DNA of 13,231 nt from Candidatus Cloacimonas sp. 4484_140. GTDB lineage: Bacteria > Cloacimonadota > Cloacimonadia > JGIOTU-2. The notes beneath the pieces were generated by a model, which had not been told where the DNA came from, made no database searches, and saw only the letters and a list, made by a program, of their open reading frames with translations. Within the stretch, counting starts at the first letter, position 1; every line of letters starts with the position of its first letter. This document shows, piece by piece, positions 1-8,735 of the stretch. The stretch is taken from contig MVCT01000062.1 of assembly GCA_002049945.1 (NCBI GenBank), positions 1-13,231 of the forward strand, in the 5' to 3' direction. The translations under genes were made by a program, and so were the position numbers.

Positions 1-1307
1 CTGACGTCAAGATCACCGTAAACAGTCAGAGCAAGAGAGCGAGGAATAGGAGTTGCACTCATGATAAGTTTGTCTGGCGTTTGTCCTTTTTGAGTTAATG
101 TAAGCCGTTGCATCACACCGAAACGATGCTGCTCATCTATGACAACCATGCCGAGTTTATGAAAATTTACATCCTTCTGAATGAGCGAGTGTGTGCCAAT
201 TACAATATTCACATCACCTCTTTCTATGGCTGCTTTGATGTCTTCTTTTCCTGCAAAAACGCCCCCAAGTAAAAGCTCTACACGCAAACCAAAATTCTCG
301 AGGAATTCCTTTAAAGAGAAGTAATGCTGAGTTGCAAGTACTTCTGTAGGCGCCATGATCGCTGCCTGAAACCCATTCTCGATAGCCAGAAGCATCGCAA
401 AAATTGATATAATCGTCTTTCCTGATCCCACATCCCCTTGCAGCAGTCTATTCATTTGATGGGGAGATCTCATATCTTCAACGATCTCGTTAAGTACTCT
501 TTTTTGAGCATGGGTCAGTGTAAAAGGAAGTTTCTTTTTCAATTTGGTGGTATAGGTTTTTTTTAGCTCCATAGAATAACCGGAAGCTTTATGCCAGTTC
601 ACTTTCTTTCGTGCAAGCATCAGCTCGAGGAAAAATAATTCCTCAAATACAAACCTTTTACGTGATGCAGCAATATCTTCATTAGAATCAGGAATATGTA
701 TCTTATGCAGAGCTTCATTCAATGGCATAAGCTGCTTAGTATCTCTTATATATGCCGGCAAGGTTTCATCAAGAAAAAGGTCTTGAGATAAAATGGTTCG
801 AATGATTTTTCGTAACACCTTATTAGAAATTCCCTCAGTTAAATGATACAGAGGGAGAATATCCTGCTCGACCCAAAAGCTTTTCTTTTCTTTATCCTGC
901 ACGATCTCAAAATCAGGATGGGTCATACATAATTTGTTATAGTAGTACTGAATTTTCCCAAGTATGTAAATCTCTTTACCAACTTCAAACTGTTTGATAA
1001 GCCATGGACCTGGACGGAACCACATTAAGGTAAGATAGCCGCTTCCATCAGAAACAAATACGCGGAATTGCTGCTTTTGAAATCTATTCCCTTTTGTATC
1101 AAAGCCGGTAATACGCCCCTTTACACTTGCCATATCATTGATCTTCAGATCTGCAATACGCTTGTCGGAAATTTTATTAATGTAATCCCTTGGAAAGTAA
1201 AAGAGCAGGTCTTTGACTGTTTTTACACCTAATTTTTTGAGAAGTTTTGCCCTTTTTGGTCCGACGCCCGGAACAAATTGTATATTATCATGCAATTGGA
1301 ATGCCAT
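1..1307 (-). CDS. recG: ATP-dependent DNA helicase RecG, N-terminal 435 codons (3' end off window)
   Basis: RecG is a cytoplasmic superfamily 2 double-strand DNA translocase that remodels stalled forks and branched recombination intermediates. I translated the reverse strand from the ATG at 1307. A helix-hairpin-helix style PGVGPKRAK segment lies at about residues 13-21, followed by the OB-fold wedge region (about 60-150). The helicase core has Walker A GDVGSGKT with Lys297, motif Ia (MAPTEVLATQH), the RecG-typical DEQHRFGV box (Asp391) and SATPIPRSLALT just before the window edge. The Walker lysine sits close to its position in E. coli RecG, so the N terminus is complete. About 250 C-terminal residues, including helicase motifs IV-VI, should lie beyond base 1. 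The start follows the preceding gene's stop by 18 bases and has a good GGAG ribosome site. All visible motifs are intact. The glycan genes upstream are unrelated in function, so co-transcription is probably positional. Confidence 0.97.
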   Translation of the reverse strand, partial: MAFQLHDNIQFVPGVGPKRAKLLKKLGVKTVKDLLFYFPRDYINKISDKRIADLKINDMASVKGRITGFDTKGNRFQKQQFRVFVSDGSGYLTLMWFRPGPWLIKQFEVGKEIYILGKIQYYYNKLCMTHPDFEIVQDKEKKSFWVEQDILPLYHLTEGISNKVLRKIIRTILSQDLFLDETLPAYIRDTKQLMPLNEALHKIHIPDSNEDIAASRKRFVFEELFFLELMLARKKVNWHKASGYSMELKKTYTTKLKKKLPFTLTHAQKRVLNEIVEDMRSPHQMNRLLQGDVGSGKTIISIFAMLLAIENGFQAAIMAPTEVLATQHYFSLKEFLENFGLRVELLLGGVFAGKEDIKAAIERGDVNIVIGTHSLIQKDVNFHKLGMVVIDEQHRFGVMQRLTLTQKGQTPDKLIMSATPIPRSLALTVYGDLDV

Positions 1308-1312
1308 TTTTA

Positions 1313-1316
1313 CTCC
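1313..1316 (-). promoter_or_regulatory. Ribosome binding site of recG
   Basis: On the minus strand GGAG lies 5 bases before the recG ATG (context CGGAGTAAAAATG). It is one of the clearest Shine-Dalgarno sequences in the window. It supports the start at 1307 and suggests recG translation is initiated independently, although the upstream gene ends only 18 bases earlier. Confidence 0.7.
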
Positions 1317-1325
1317 GATTGCACG

Positions 1326-3770
1326 TTAGCGGATTATTGCAAATTTTCCGTTCAGATAAGTTTTATCGGATTTAGAAGAAAGAACAAAGAAATATATACC
1401 GCTCGCAACATCCTTTCCAATATTTTTACCATCCCAGAAAAATCTAAAATGATCTGACTCTTCAAGTTCTGCAACCAATTCACCAGCGAGATTGTAGATA
1501 TAGAGCATATTTTCCCCAGTAGGAAGTTTTGCATAAGGTCTGGACTCAAAATAGATACATGAATGTTCAGCCGGCTTAAATGGATTTGGATAGATCACTA
1601 CATCATCGATGTTACCGGTTCCCTGTCCGTTATTGATCTGAGCTCCGATATTAAATGAGCACATACCTTCAGCAGTTCCTACAAAAAGCTCGCCTGTATA
1701 AATATTATGAGCAAAAGAAAGCACCACATCGCTAGGAAGGGATGAATTTTCAGTAGTAAAATTCGTGAAGTAGTCATTTTCTTCATCGAGCATTGAAATA
1801 CCTCCGCCATTAGTTGCGATCCATTTTCGCCCATGCTGATCGACATAGACCTGATTAACCTGAGTGGATTTGCCTGCTCCCATTCTTGATTCCGGATTAC
1901 CATCTTCATCATACCAGTAATAATAATAATTAACCCACTCGGTGCCATTCCAGCGAAACACTTTCACATCCTCTACAAGACCGTTGGTATATCGGAACCA
2001 ATCCTGCCAATAATAATCATACATATATAATCCATCCATACCACCCGTCCATAAATATTTCCTATCGTCAGACTCCTGGTAAGTAATGTTTAAGAATGGA
2101 CCTGCAAAGTCTGGGTCGTCGACTGGATATAGTAATTCCTCTGTAGTAGGAAAACCTGTGCCCATTCTGTAGCGAAGTCCGCTATAGTATGCCCCGAGCC
2201 ATAATTCGTTATAGGGCAAAAAGGCAATGGACATTGGATCATGATTATCTTGAAATCCTACAAAACTATATACACTATCATCATTCACTACGATCTTGAT
2301 ACTTATACTTTTATCCCCTATCCACATATTGTCGTATTCATCTCCCTGAACGAATGATACAGTATTTTCATCTATGATACCGGGCACATCACAGGTTGAA
2401 CTATTCGTAATTGTTTGCCACAGCTCAGTTGCTTCTCCGTAATCTGTTATACGGGTAATTCCTTTGTTCCAGTCGCTAATCCACATTCTGTTCCCAAGAT
2501 CCTGAGTAATACGAAAAGATTTATCGCCCACAAGTTTGCTGTTCGTTTTATTATACGTGGTCCACATATTATTAGAAAATACTGAAATCCCCTTCACACC
2601 TTGCCTTGCACCATAACCTATAATACCGCTCGTTGTCCACAATCTCTGCTCATTATCAATAAAAGCATAAGATACAAAGTTAAATCCGATACAATTTCGT
2701 TTGATATTCTGCCATGAGGTATCATAAAGGGTTTTTCTGTAGATATCATTCCCCCAAGTTGAAACCCAGATTGTTTGTTCATCATCGAGAGTTATATCAG
2801 AAACCTGATCGACAAAATCGTTGTCCTCATCCCAATGCTGTGTGGTCCATTGTGTTCCGTTATAAGAATATTGACTTACACCGGCAGCGTTGAGAAATTT
2901 TTGATTATCATCATTAAACCAACCAAAAGCAACGAGGAATAAGGAATCTGTAACAGGTTGTATGTCCTGAATATAATAACTCGGAAGACTAACATTGAAA
3001 ATCTCATACTGAAAGGTTTCTGCATCAATATCTTTTATGTAAGCAAATCCGTGTTCAGTCCCGAAATATATTCTTGAATTTTGATAGGATATAGTCTTTA
3101 TCTTATCACTCGTGAGCGGGTAACCGGCAGTAGATGTATTGAGATGATGCCAGTTTTCACTCTGGATCATATCATCATATACAATATCAGTATAATCAAT
3201 TCCTGCATCTGTTGCAACCCAAACTCGGTTGTTATCATCAATAGCAATACCGTTCACCCTATTATTGGAAAGCCAACGGGGAGAGACAAAAGTTTTCTTG
3301 AATATTGGTTTTCCGCCTAACGCGATCTCAAACATAGATAGTCCGTTCTCAGATGCAACGAATATGTATTCTCCATTATCTTCAATATCATAGATAAAAT
3401 AGCCGTCTATGCCCTGATTTGATTGATAGGGTTTGAGTAATTCTCCATCCTGATAACGAGAGATACCTTCCGTATAGGTTCCGAACCAATATTCATTGAT
3501 CGCAGGAATATAATGCACAGACCACAACTCATTTTTTTCAAGACCATCACCTTTTGTAATAGGTGTAAAGGTACCGTGCTCTGTGTCATATATGCTTACT
3601 CCACCCCAGGATGCCGAGATCACCGAGTCTCCTTTACAGGTTAGCTGATGTATATATGTTGTATTCGTAAAGACTTTCCAGTTAGCCAGCGAGATTTCTT
3701 CTGCTTCGTAAGCAAAAGCAGAGAAAGAAATCAAACATAACAAACTGAGTATTAAGACTGTTTTTTTCAT
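1326..3770 (-). CDS. Secreted two-component-regulator-type beta-propeller protein with C-terminal FlgD-Ig / sorting-like domain
   Basis: The 814-residue protein begins with a signal peptide: KK, a hydrophobic stretch, then cleavage expected after AFA at residue 20. The body carries repeated blade signatures of the regulator-propeller (Reg_prop) type, for example RVWVATDAGI, RIYFGTEHGF, TIWVSTWGN, RMWISDWNKGI, ELWLGAYYSGL, YLWTGGMDGL, RKWIATNGGGI and ELFVGTAEGM. This fits one or two seven-bladed propellers. From about residue 726 it has IYPNPFKP, then LYIYNLAGELV, WDGKN, ASGIYFF and a final FAIIR, which is the FlgD-Ig-like / type 9 secretion-like C-terminal module common in FCB bacteria. There is no histidine kinase domain, so it is not a sensor kinase. 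It probably sits on the cell surface or is released, and its ligand is unknown. Its ATG overlaps the stop of the WecA-like gene as ATGA, and no strong ribosome site is visible, so translational coupling is likely. The link to glycan export is inferred from position only. Confidence 0.9.
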   Translation of the reverse strand: MKKTVLILSLLCLISFSAFAYEAEEISLANWKVFTNTTYIHQLTCKGDSVISASWGGVSIYDTEHGTFTPITKGDGLEKNELWSVHYIPAINEYWFGTYTEGISRYQDGELLKPYQSNQGIDGYFIYDIEDNGEYIFVASENGLSMFEIALGGKPIFKKTFVSPRWLSNNRVNGIAIDDNNRVWVATDAGIDYTDIVYDDMIQSENWHHLNTSTAGYPLTSDKIKTISYQNSRIYFGTEHGFAYIKDIDAETFQYEIFNVSLPSYYIQDIQPVTDSLFLVAFGWFNDDNQKFLNAAGVSQYSYNGTQWTTQHWDEDNDFVDQVSDITLDDEQTIWVSTWGNDIYRKTLYDTSWQNIKRNCIGFNFVSYAFIDNEQRLWTTSGIIGYGARQGVKGISVFSNNMWTTYNKTNSKLVGDKSFRITQDLGNRMWISDWNKGITRITDYGEATELWQTITNSSTCDVPGIIDENTVSFVQGDEYDNMWIGDKSISIKIVVNDDSVYSFVGFQDNHDPMSIAFLPYNELWLGAYYSGLRYRMGTGFPTTEELLYPVDDPDFAGPFLNITYQESDDRKYLWTGGMDGLYMYDYYWQDWFRYTNGLVEDVKVFRWNGTEWVNYYYYWYDEDGNPESRMGAGKSTQVNQVYVDQHGRKWIATNGGGISMLDEENDYFTNFTTENSSLPSDVVLSFAHNIYTGELFVGTAEGMCSFNIGAQINNGQGTGNIDDVVIYPNPFKPAEHSCIYFESRPYAKLPTGENMLYIYNLAGELVAELEESDHFRFFWDGKNIGKDVASGIYFFVLSSKSDKTYLNGKFAIIR

Positions 3771-4801
3771 TTTTTTATGAACTCGCTTTTTATTATATTA
3801 TAAAAAATTATTAATATTAACACGCCCATTCCAAGTAAAAGACTGAGCAGTATTTTCCTGTCAACTAATAGGAATCCCAGGGAGATAAGTCCGAAAAGAA
3901 GTGTGATGAAATATCCGATGAGTACAACTGATTTATAGTTCAATCCAATCTCAAGAAGTTTATGATGAAGATGGTTTTTATCTGACTGAAAAATGTGCTT
4001 GGTTGATTTTATTCTTCTAAATATCGTAAAAATTGTGTCAAAAAGCGGAACTGAAAGCACAATTATCGGAACAAGCATTGTAAGAGCTGTTGCACCTTTG
4101 TACTGGGCATTTCCAGCCACAGAAAGTGCAGCAATACAAAATCCCAAAAACAGACTCCCTGCATCGCCGAGAAATATTCTTGCAGGATGGAAATTATATC
4201 TCAAAAAGCCGATGCAACTCCCTAAAATTGAGAAGCTGAAAAGGGTAACAAAATAATTCCCAGTACTCCAGCCGGCAACACCCAGAATAAGAGATACGAT
4301 CGCAATGATGCCTGTGGCGAGTCCGTCAAGCCCATCAATTAAATTGATTGCATTGACAACAAGCAGGAACCATAAAATGGTCAAAGGATAGGAGAAAATA
4401 CCGGTTTGAATAGGATTTCCAAAGGGATTGGTGAGCAGATCGATCTTAAAATTGAAAGATATCATGAGAAGAGCAATCCCTATCTCAACAAGCACTTTCA
4501 CCCACGCAGGGAGATCGTAAATATCATCAAGAAGACCAAGAACAACTATAAGAAAACCACCTATAAACAAACCGTATAAAAGACTATTTGCTTCCTGATA
4601 CCTAAGCACAACTAAAATAGCTTGTATTAAAACGATAGAGATAAAAATTGCCACTCCACCGCTTTTAGGGGTTGAATTTTCGTGAATACTTCTATCTCTC
4701 GGGTGATCAATATTACCAAATCTTCTTGAAACTGCAATATTTGCCGGTACCAAAAGATAAACAAGTATCAATGATCCTATAGTAACATAAATATTTATCA
4801 T
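3767..4801 (-). CDS. WecA/TagO-type polyprenyl-phosphate sugar-1-phosphate transferase (GT4 family of MraY-like enzymes)
   Basis: This 344-residue, very hydrophobic protein (roughly ten membrane segments) should transfer a sugar-1-phosphate, typically HexNAc-1-P, from its UDP form to undecaprenyl phosphate at the inner face of the cytoplasmic membrane. That is the first committed step of lipid-linked glycan synthesis. Family motifs are all present: HENSTPKSGG (40-49), the Asp pair in GLLDDIYD (92-93), NAINLIDGLDGLATG with Asp156 and Asp159, FHPARIFLGDAGS (205-216) and the HLHH box (277-280). The HxHH box and the lack of MraY-specific features favour the WecA/TagO/WbpL branch over MraY, as does the glycan-gene setting. 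The sugar donor cannot be read from sequence. Its start overlaps the preceding glycosyltransferase stop as ATGA. Its own end overlaps the propeller gene in the same way, at an A-rich stretch. Confidence 0.95.
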   Translation of the reverse strand: MINIYVTIGSLILVYLLVPANIAVSRRFGNIDHPRDRSIHENSTPKSGGVAIFISIVLIQAILVVLRYQEANSLLYGLFIGGFLIVVLGLLDDIYDLPAWVKVLVEIGIALLMISFNFKIDLLTNPFGNPIQTGIFSYPLTILWFLLVVNAINLIDGLDGLATGIIAIVSLILGVAGWSTGNYFVTLFSFSILGSCIGFLRYNFHPARIFLGDAGSLFLGFCIAALSVAGNAQYKGATALTMLVPIIVLSVPLFDTIFTIFRRIKSTKHIFQSDKNHLHHKLLEIGLNYKSVVLIGYFITLLFGLISLGFLLVDRKILLSLLLGMGVLILIIFYNIIKSEFIKK

Positions 4802-5931
4802 AGCTTTTTCTTTATCAATTTTTGATATAATTCTTCGTAGGATTCTACGAACCTATCAAGAGTATAGTATTCTAAAAATATCTTATAACTCTCGGCTCCG
4901 AATTTTTTTCGCGTCTGCGGGTCTTTTGAAAGAGATATTATTTTTTTTGTCAAATCTTGATGATCACCAACCTCGACAAGGTAGCCATTTTTTTTCCTCT
5001 GTACCAATTCGTTATTCCCTTTTACATTTGAGACAATAAGAGGTTTTTTCATGCTCATCGCCTCGAGAATGGTTAAAGAAAGTCCCTCCCATCTTGAATA
5101 AAGCATTACAATATCAAAGAGATCGTACCATTCAGCTATATTTGATTTCCAGCCAACTAAATGGATTATGTGTGAAGTTTTTGATTTATCTACTAATTTT
5201 TTAGCTTTCTCAAACAACTCTCCATCCCCAACGAATATGAAAGAAATATTACTAGACTTTTTAACTACATTAATTGCAACTGAAATCAAATTTATAATAT
5301 TTTTTGGCTTGGAGAACCTGCTCACAGAACCAATAATTATATCATTATCCGGTATGCCTAATTCTCTACGATTAATATGACTGATGGATTTAAGTTTCTG
5401 AATTCCATTATAAATTGTTATGATCTTATGTTTAGCGATAAATTTCTTCTTGATAGCCAGTTCTCTTTCATAATCATTCACAGATACTGCTTTATCACAA
5501 AAAATACCTGCTATTCTTTCCAGATTTTGATAAAATAATATGACTATTTTTGATTGAAATGAATGGAATGGAAATCCATGTATTGTGTGAATGATGATCT
5601 TTATACCTGCCAATTTTGCAGCAATTCTACCAATAAAGCCCGTTTTTGATGAGTGGGTATGCACAATATCGAATCGTTCTTTTCTGAAAAATTTATAGAA
5701 TTGAATGAATATTCGAATGTCATGAAAATTAATTTTTTGAATAAGATTCGGGAATGCGACATGCCTGATATCCATCTCATTCAGCTTTCCTATCATTGGT
5801 CCATCGGGAGCAGAAATGACGGTGATATCATACTCAATTTTATCGAGATGATCGAGCAGATGGATCATAATATTCTGCACTCCTGAAAGAAGCGGCAGCA
5901 ATTGTACATGACAGATCCTAAATTTTCTCAT
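4798..5931 (-). CDS. Glycosyltransferase family 4 (GT-B fold)
   Basis: This 377-residue cytoplasmic or membrane-associated glycosyltransferase has the retaining GT4 layout. The N-terminal acceptor domain has VHTHSSKTGFIGRIAAKLAG (90-109) followed by HTIHGFPFHSF. The C-terminal nucleotide-sugar domain has GSVSRFSKPK with Arg205 and Lys210, FVGDGE (233-238) and the E-x7-E motif WEGLSLTILEAMS with Glu282 and Glu290. The HTHSSKTG / HGFPFH signature is common among GT4 enzymes that build O-antigen or capsule repeat units. The length is normal and the ends look intact. The start overlaps the upstream glycosyltransferase by 14 bases and the stop overlaps the WecA-like gene by 4. The sugar transferred and the acceptor cannot be told from sequence. 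It probably adds a residue to the lipid-linked primer made by its downstream neighbour. Confidence 0.93.
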   Translation of the reverse strand: MRKFRICHVQLLPLLSGVQNIMIHLLDHLDKIEYDITVISAPDGPMIGKLNEMDIRHVAFPNLIQKINFHDIRIFIQFYKFFRKERFDIVHTHSSKTGFIGRIAAKLAGIKIIIHTIHGFPFHSFQSKIVILFYQNLERIAGIFCDKAVSVNDYERELAIKKKFIAKHKIITIYNGIQKLKSISHINRRELGIPDNDIIIGSVSRFSKPKNIINLISVAINVVKKSSNISFIFVGDGELFEKAKKLVDKSKTSHIIHLVGWKSNIAEWYDLFDIVMLYSRWEGLSLTILEAMSMKKPLIVSNVKGNNELVQRKKNGYLVEVGDHQDLTKKIISLSKDPQTRKKFGAESYKIFLEYYTLDRFVESYEELYQKLIKKKL

Positions 5932-7138
5932 ATAGATGTATCAAGAACCTTCGTTTGTATTTTATCATTTCAAGAATATTATCTTTGATCTTCTGCACAT
6001 CATCGGGTTCGCATATTAAACCAACAGAGAACTTTTCAATTAAATGGGCTGCTTCTCCATTTTTCGGGATCATCGCTAGAATTGGTTTTCTTGCTGCAAG
6101 ATACTCAAAAAGCTTTGCAGTAACAACCATCTCACTATCTCGCTTCGCAATAAATAGAAGTAGAAAATCACTTTTTAAAAGGCACCTCACTGATTCTCTG
6201 TGTGAAACTTGTGGTGTTAATATTATGTGCTTCATAATCTCTGAATGATAAAATAATTCCTGAATTGATTCCTGTAGATTTCCTATAAATTGGAATTTCA
6301 CATTTTCCGGAAGCTGATGCAAATCTTCCAACTCCGCTAATGCCTGAAGAAAATATTTTGGTGTACGCTCTCCATAAAAACCTCCAGTATAAGTAAAGAC
6401 GATATCTGCTGAGTGAGTTCCATAAATGTGGCCAAAATCTTCTTTATCATAACCATTATATATTACGGAGAATTTCCGCTTCTCGATGCCCGGAAATATA
6501 TTTTGAATCCTCTCTTTTGCACGATGGGTATTGATAATAACAGAAAGCGCCCGATCGAGTACTTTTTTCTCCCATTTATAGGCATATCTTTCGTGCCATG
6601 ATGTAAAGTAGCTGGCATCCGGTCTTCCCCTGAAAAGATCACGGTAATCAACAATGAAAGGAATATCGAATTTCTTCGATAGCACATATCCTACTATTGC
6701 TGAAGAGAATGGTCCCACGGAACAGTATATTGCATCTATTGCCTGAGTTCGGCATATTTTCTTCCCTTTTCGAACAGCGAAGGGAATCCACCCAATTTTG
6801 GAATCTATAGGGAAAATATCCCTGAAAAACTGCTTTCTCTGACTGGAGGATTTAGTATAAATCGACTGATTATTGTGTGAAGTGCTTTGCTTTTCTATTT
6901 TATAAAGTAGGCGCATTATATCACATGAACCTGTCCGATGGATATCTAATTCTGAAATTTCCCTTTCAAGTGTTTTATCATAGGCGACATAGGCAATATC
7001 CTTCACTGTTAGTACAATAGGATTCCATCCGTTTTCCGGAAGATATTTACAAAATTTTGTCGAGCGCTGCACTCCCGGACCGCCAAGTGGTGGAAAGAAA
7101 TATGAAATAAAAAGGATATTTCTTGAAGATTGATTCAC
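5918..7138 (-). CDS. Glycosyltransferase family 4-like protein
   Basis: This is a GT-B glycosyltransferase of the subgroup beginning ILFISYFFPPLGGPGVQR, the glycine-rich loop of the acceptor domain. Further on it shows VDYRDLFRGRP, FTYTGGFYGERTP at the start of the nucleotide-sugar domain, and TAKLFEYLAARKPILA, which stands in for the E-x7-E region, followed by an alpha/beta C terminus. I prefer the GTG start at 7138 (406 residues). GAGG precedes it by 5 bases just after the upstream stop, and it brings the N terminus close to the conserved ILFIS strand. An in-frame ATG at 7162 (414 residues) has no ribosome site and would overlap the upstream gene by 17 bases. The C terminus overlaps the next glycosyltransferase by 14 bases. 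The role is probably extension of the same lipid-linked oligosaccharide; donor and linkage are unknown. Confidence 0.91.
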   Translation of the reverse strand: MNQSSRNILFISYFFPPLGGPGVQRSTKFCKYLPENGWNPIVLTVKDIAYVAYDKTLEREISELDIHRTGSCDIMRLLYKIEKQSTSHNNQSIYTKSSSQRKQFFRDIFPIDSKIGWIPFAVRKGKKICRTQAIDAIYCSVGPFSSAIVGYVLSKKFDIPFIVDYRDLFRGRPDASYFTSWHERYAYKWEKKVLDRALSVIINTHRAKERIQNIFPGIEKRKFSVIYNGYDKEDFGHIYGTHSADIVFTYTGGFYGERTPKYFLQALAELEDLHQLPENVKFQFIGNLQESIQELFYHSEIMKHIILTPQVSHRESVRCLLKSDFLLLFIAKRDSEMVVTAKLFEYLAARKPILAMIPKNGEAAHLIEKFSVGLICEPDDVQKIKDNILEMIKYKRRFLIHLYEKI

Positions 7139-7143
7139 TCTAC

Positions 7144-7147
7144 CCTC
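7144..7147 (-). promoter_or_regulatory. Ribosome binding site favouring the GTG start at 7138
   Basis: On the minus strand the context AATGAGGGTAGAGTGAAT places GAGG 5 bases before GTG. The TGA of the upstream membrane protein (7146-7148) overlaps this element, so a terminating ribosome would be placed over the new start. The competing ATG at 7162 has no purine-rich element before it. Confidence 0.5.
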
Positions 7148-8735
7148 ATTTATCTTTATCATTTGGAAGCATTAAATACAATATGAGTTCAGGATCATCA
7201 ATACTAAAAATCCTGTATTGAGACATTACCGTATAATTGTCATTTGTGATTTCATCACTTTCATTGGTAATGAAATAATGATTTTCCGGGTCATTATTAA
7301 GATGATATGTAAAAGGTATCTTATTAACCACTGCTAAGATACTGGTCGTCATCCCGACCATCATATAGGGAGCAAATTTCCCCCGACGTTTCATATCTCT
7401 ATCAATTTCTTGCTTGATTAAAAGAGCTGCGTTCATAAGAGAATATTTTCTATCCCTTATATAATTTTCCATCTTCCAGACATTCCAAATATTTGAAAAC
7501 ATAATTAGAAAAATCAACACACTTACTAAGCTTTTGAATGTTATTCGTTTCTTAGACCAATGTATTCCATATTTACCCGATATATACATTGTATATTGTA
7601 TTAGTTTTGGAATGAAGTATAACATTGGTATGAGCAGTACTACAAAATATCGTTCTGCCTGTGGAGTAAAAAATCCTAAGAACAGGAAGCTTGATATTGT
7701 AAGTGAAAGCATTATTGAATCTGAAATTTCGATATTTCTTTTTCTAATTGATTTATAAAGAACAATCAAAATGCTTATAAGCATCATTAGAAATAGGGCG
7801 AGATTATTCATTATAATGTTATTAGTAAAAAATCTCAAATAATTTTTTATCATCGACAAGGGATGTAGCTGTCCGGAATGAACTGCATTAGGATTGAAGA
7901 TATATCTCAGTGGAATAGTAAAAATATCATTAGTAATTTTATAATTTACGATAAACAGGATGGAAATAGTAACAAAAACCATGACTATAAATGATATTAT
8001 CAATCCTCTCACATTATATTTTTCGTTTGATTTATTGATAATATTCATTATAAAAAGAGAAATAATCGGTGACAGGAAAAATATCAAGCCGGTTGTTTTA
8101 ACACAGACACAAATCGCAATAACAAATCCGTGAATGGCGTAGTAGATATATTTTTTCTTGAGTGTTTTTGCCCTGATCGCTTTATACAATATGAGCAAAC
8201 TTGCAAGACCTATTGTACTCATTGGTATATCAAAAAATGCAATTCGTCCTTGAATGTATAAATAATAATTTGTTCCGGCTAATAATAGATATACTATCAA
8301 AATTAATAATTTTTTATTTAAATTATCTTTTGAATTAGTTACATATATAAATAATCCCAGTAAAATTATTAAGAGTGTCGATAATATCACTGACGGCAAC
8401 CTTAGTGAGAATAAAGACAATCCAAATATTTTAAAACATACATATTCAAGAATAGGCATGACGGGCCATAATAGAATATCATTTTTATCATTACACATCC
8501 AATTATTGGAGAGATATTTATTTATCGAGTTCCCCGACTTCCATCCCTCGTCTGTAACATAAGCACCTTTTAATTTGGATATTGATACATCCGGATCCGC
8601 TTCAATATTTGTAAATCTTGTGATCATGATAAAGAGTAAGCTCAATATGATCATGAATATCAACAAGATGCGAATTATAATTTTTCTATCTAATTTTTTG
8701 ACAGATTTCATTGAACAAATTTCTTTTTTTTGCAT
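7146..8735 (-). CDS. GT-C type integral membrane glycosyltransferase (PMT_2 / ArnT-like)
   Basis: The protein has up to 529 residues and many hydrophobic helices. The layout matches GT-C enzymes that take sugar from a polyprenyl-phosphate carrier on the outer side of the cytoplasmic membrane. After the first helix a long loop carries an acidic pair in GAYVTDEGWKSG (Asp62, Glu63), the expected catalytic aspartate region. This is followed by LWPVMPILEYVCFKIFG and SLRLPSV, as in the PMT/ArnT families. A hydrophilic C-terminal tail of about 100 residues follows the last helix and is probably periplasmic. The start is uncertain. The ATG at 8735 overlaps the flippase gene by 50 bases. The ATG at 8711 (residue 9, MKSVKKLDRK) cuts the overlap to 26 and gives a typical basic N terminus before the first helix, but neither has a clear ribosome site. 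It might add a decorating sugar to a flipped glycan, or act as ligase or polymerase. The first is my preference. Confidence 0.85.
   Translation of the reverse strand: MQKKEICSMKSVKKLDRKIIIRILLIFMIILSLLFIMITRFTNIEADPDVSISKLKGAYVTDEGWKSGNSINKYLSNNWMCNDKNDILLWPVMPILEYVCFKIFGLSLFSLRLPSVILSTLLIILLGLFIYVTNSKDNLNKKLLILIVYLLLAGTNYYLYIQGRIAFFDIPMSTIGLASLLILYKAIRAKTLKKKYIYYAIHGFVIAICVCVKTTGLIFFLSPIISLFIMNIINKSNEKYNVRGLIISFIVMVFVTISILFIVNYKITNDIFTIPLRYIFNPNAVHSGQLHPLSMIKNYLRFFTNNIIMNNLALFLMMLISILIVLYKSIRKRNIEISDSIMLSLTISSFLFLGFFTPQAERYFVVLLIPMLYFIPKLIQYTMYISGKYGIHWSKKRITFKSLVSVLIFLIMFSNIWNVWKMENYIRDRKYSLMNAALLIKQEIDRDMKRRGKFAPYMMVGMTTSILAVVNKIPFTYHLNNDPENHYFITNESDEITNDNYTVMSQYRIFSIDDPELILYLMLPNDKDK

Noticed and set aside
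1679..1948. Minus-strand 89-codon open frame inside the propeller gene
   Set aside because: It lies wholly within the propeller coding sequence in another frame, and its translation shows no domain or start signal. The propeller frame has clear repeats across the same bases.
3081..3320. Plus-strand open frame opposite the propeller gene
   Set aside because: It is antisense to a well-supported gene and has a composition typical of a shadow. There is no ribosome site or recognisable motif.
3761..3777. T-runs on the plus strand as a possible terminator
   Set aside because: They lie in coding sequence at a stop/start overlap, there is no preceding GC-rich stem, and on the transcribed strand they are A-runs encoding Lys codons.
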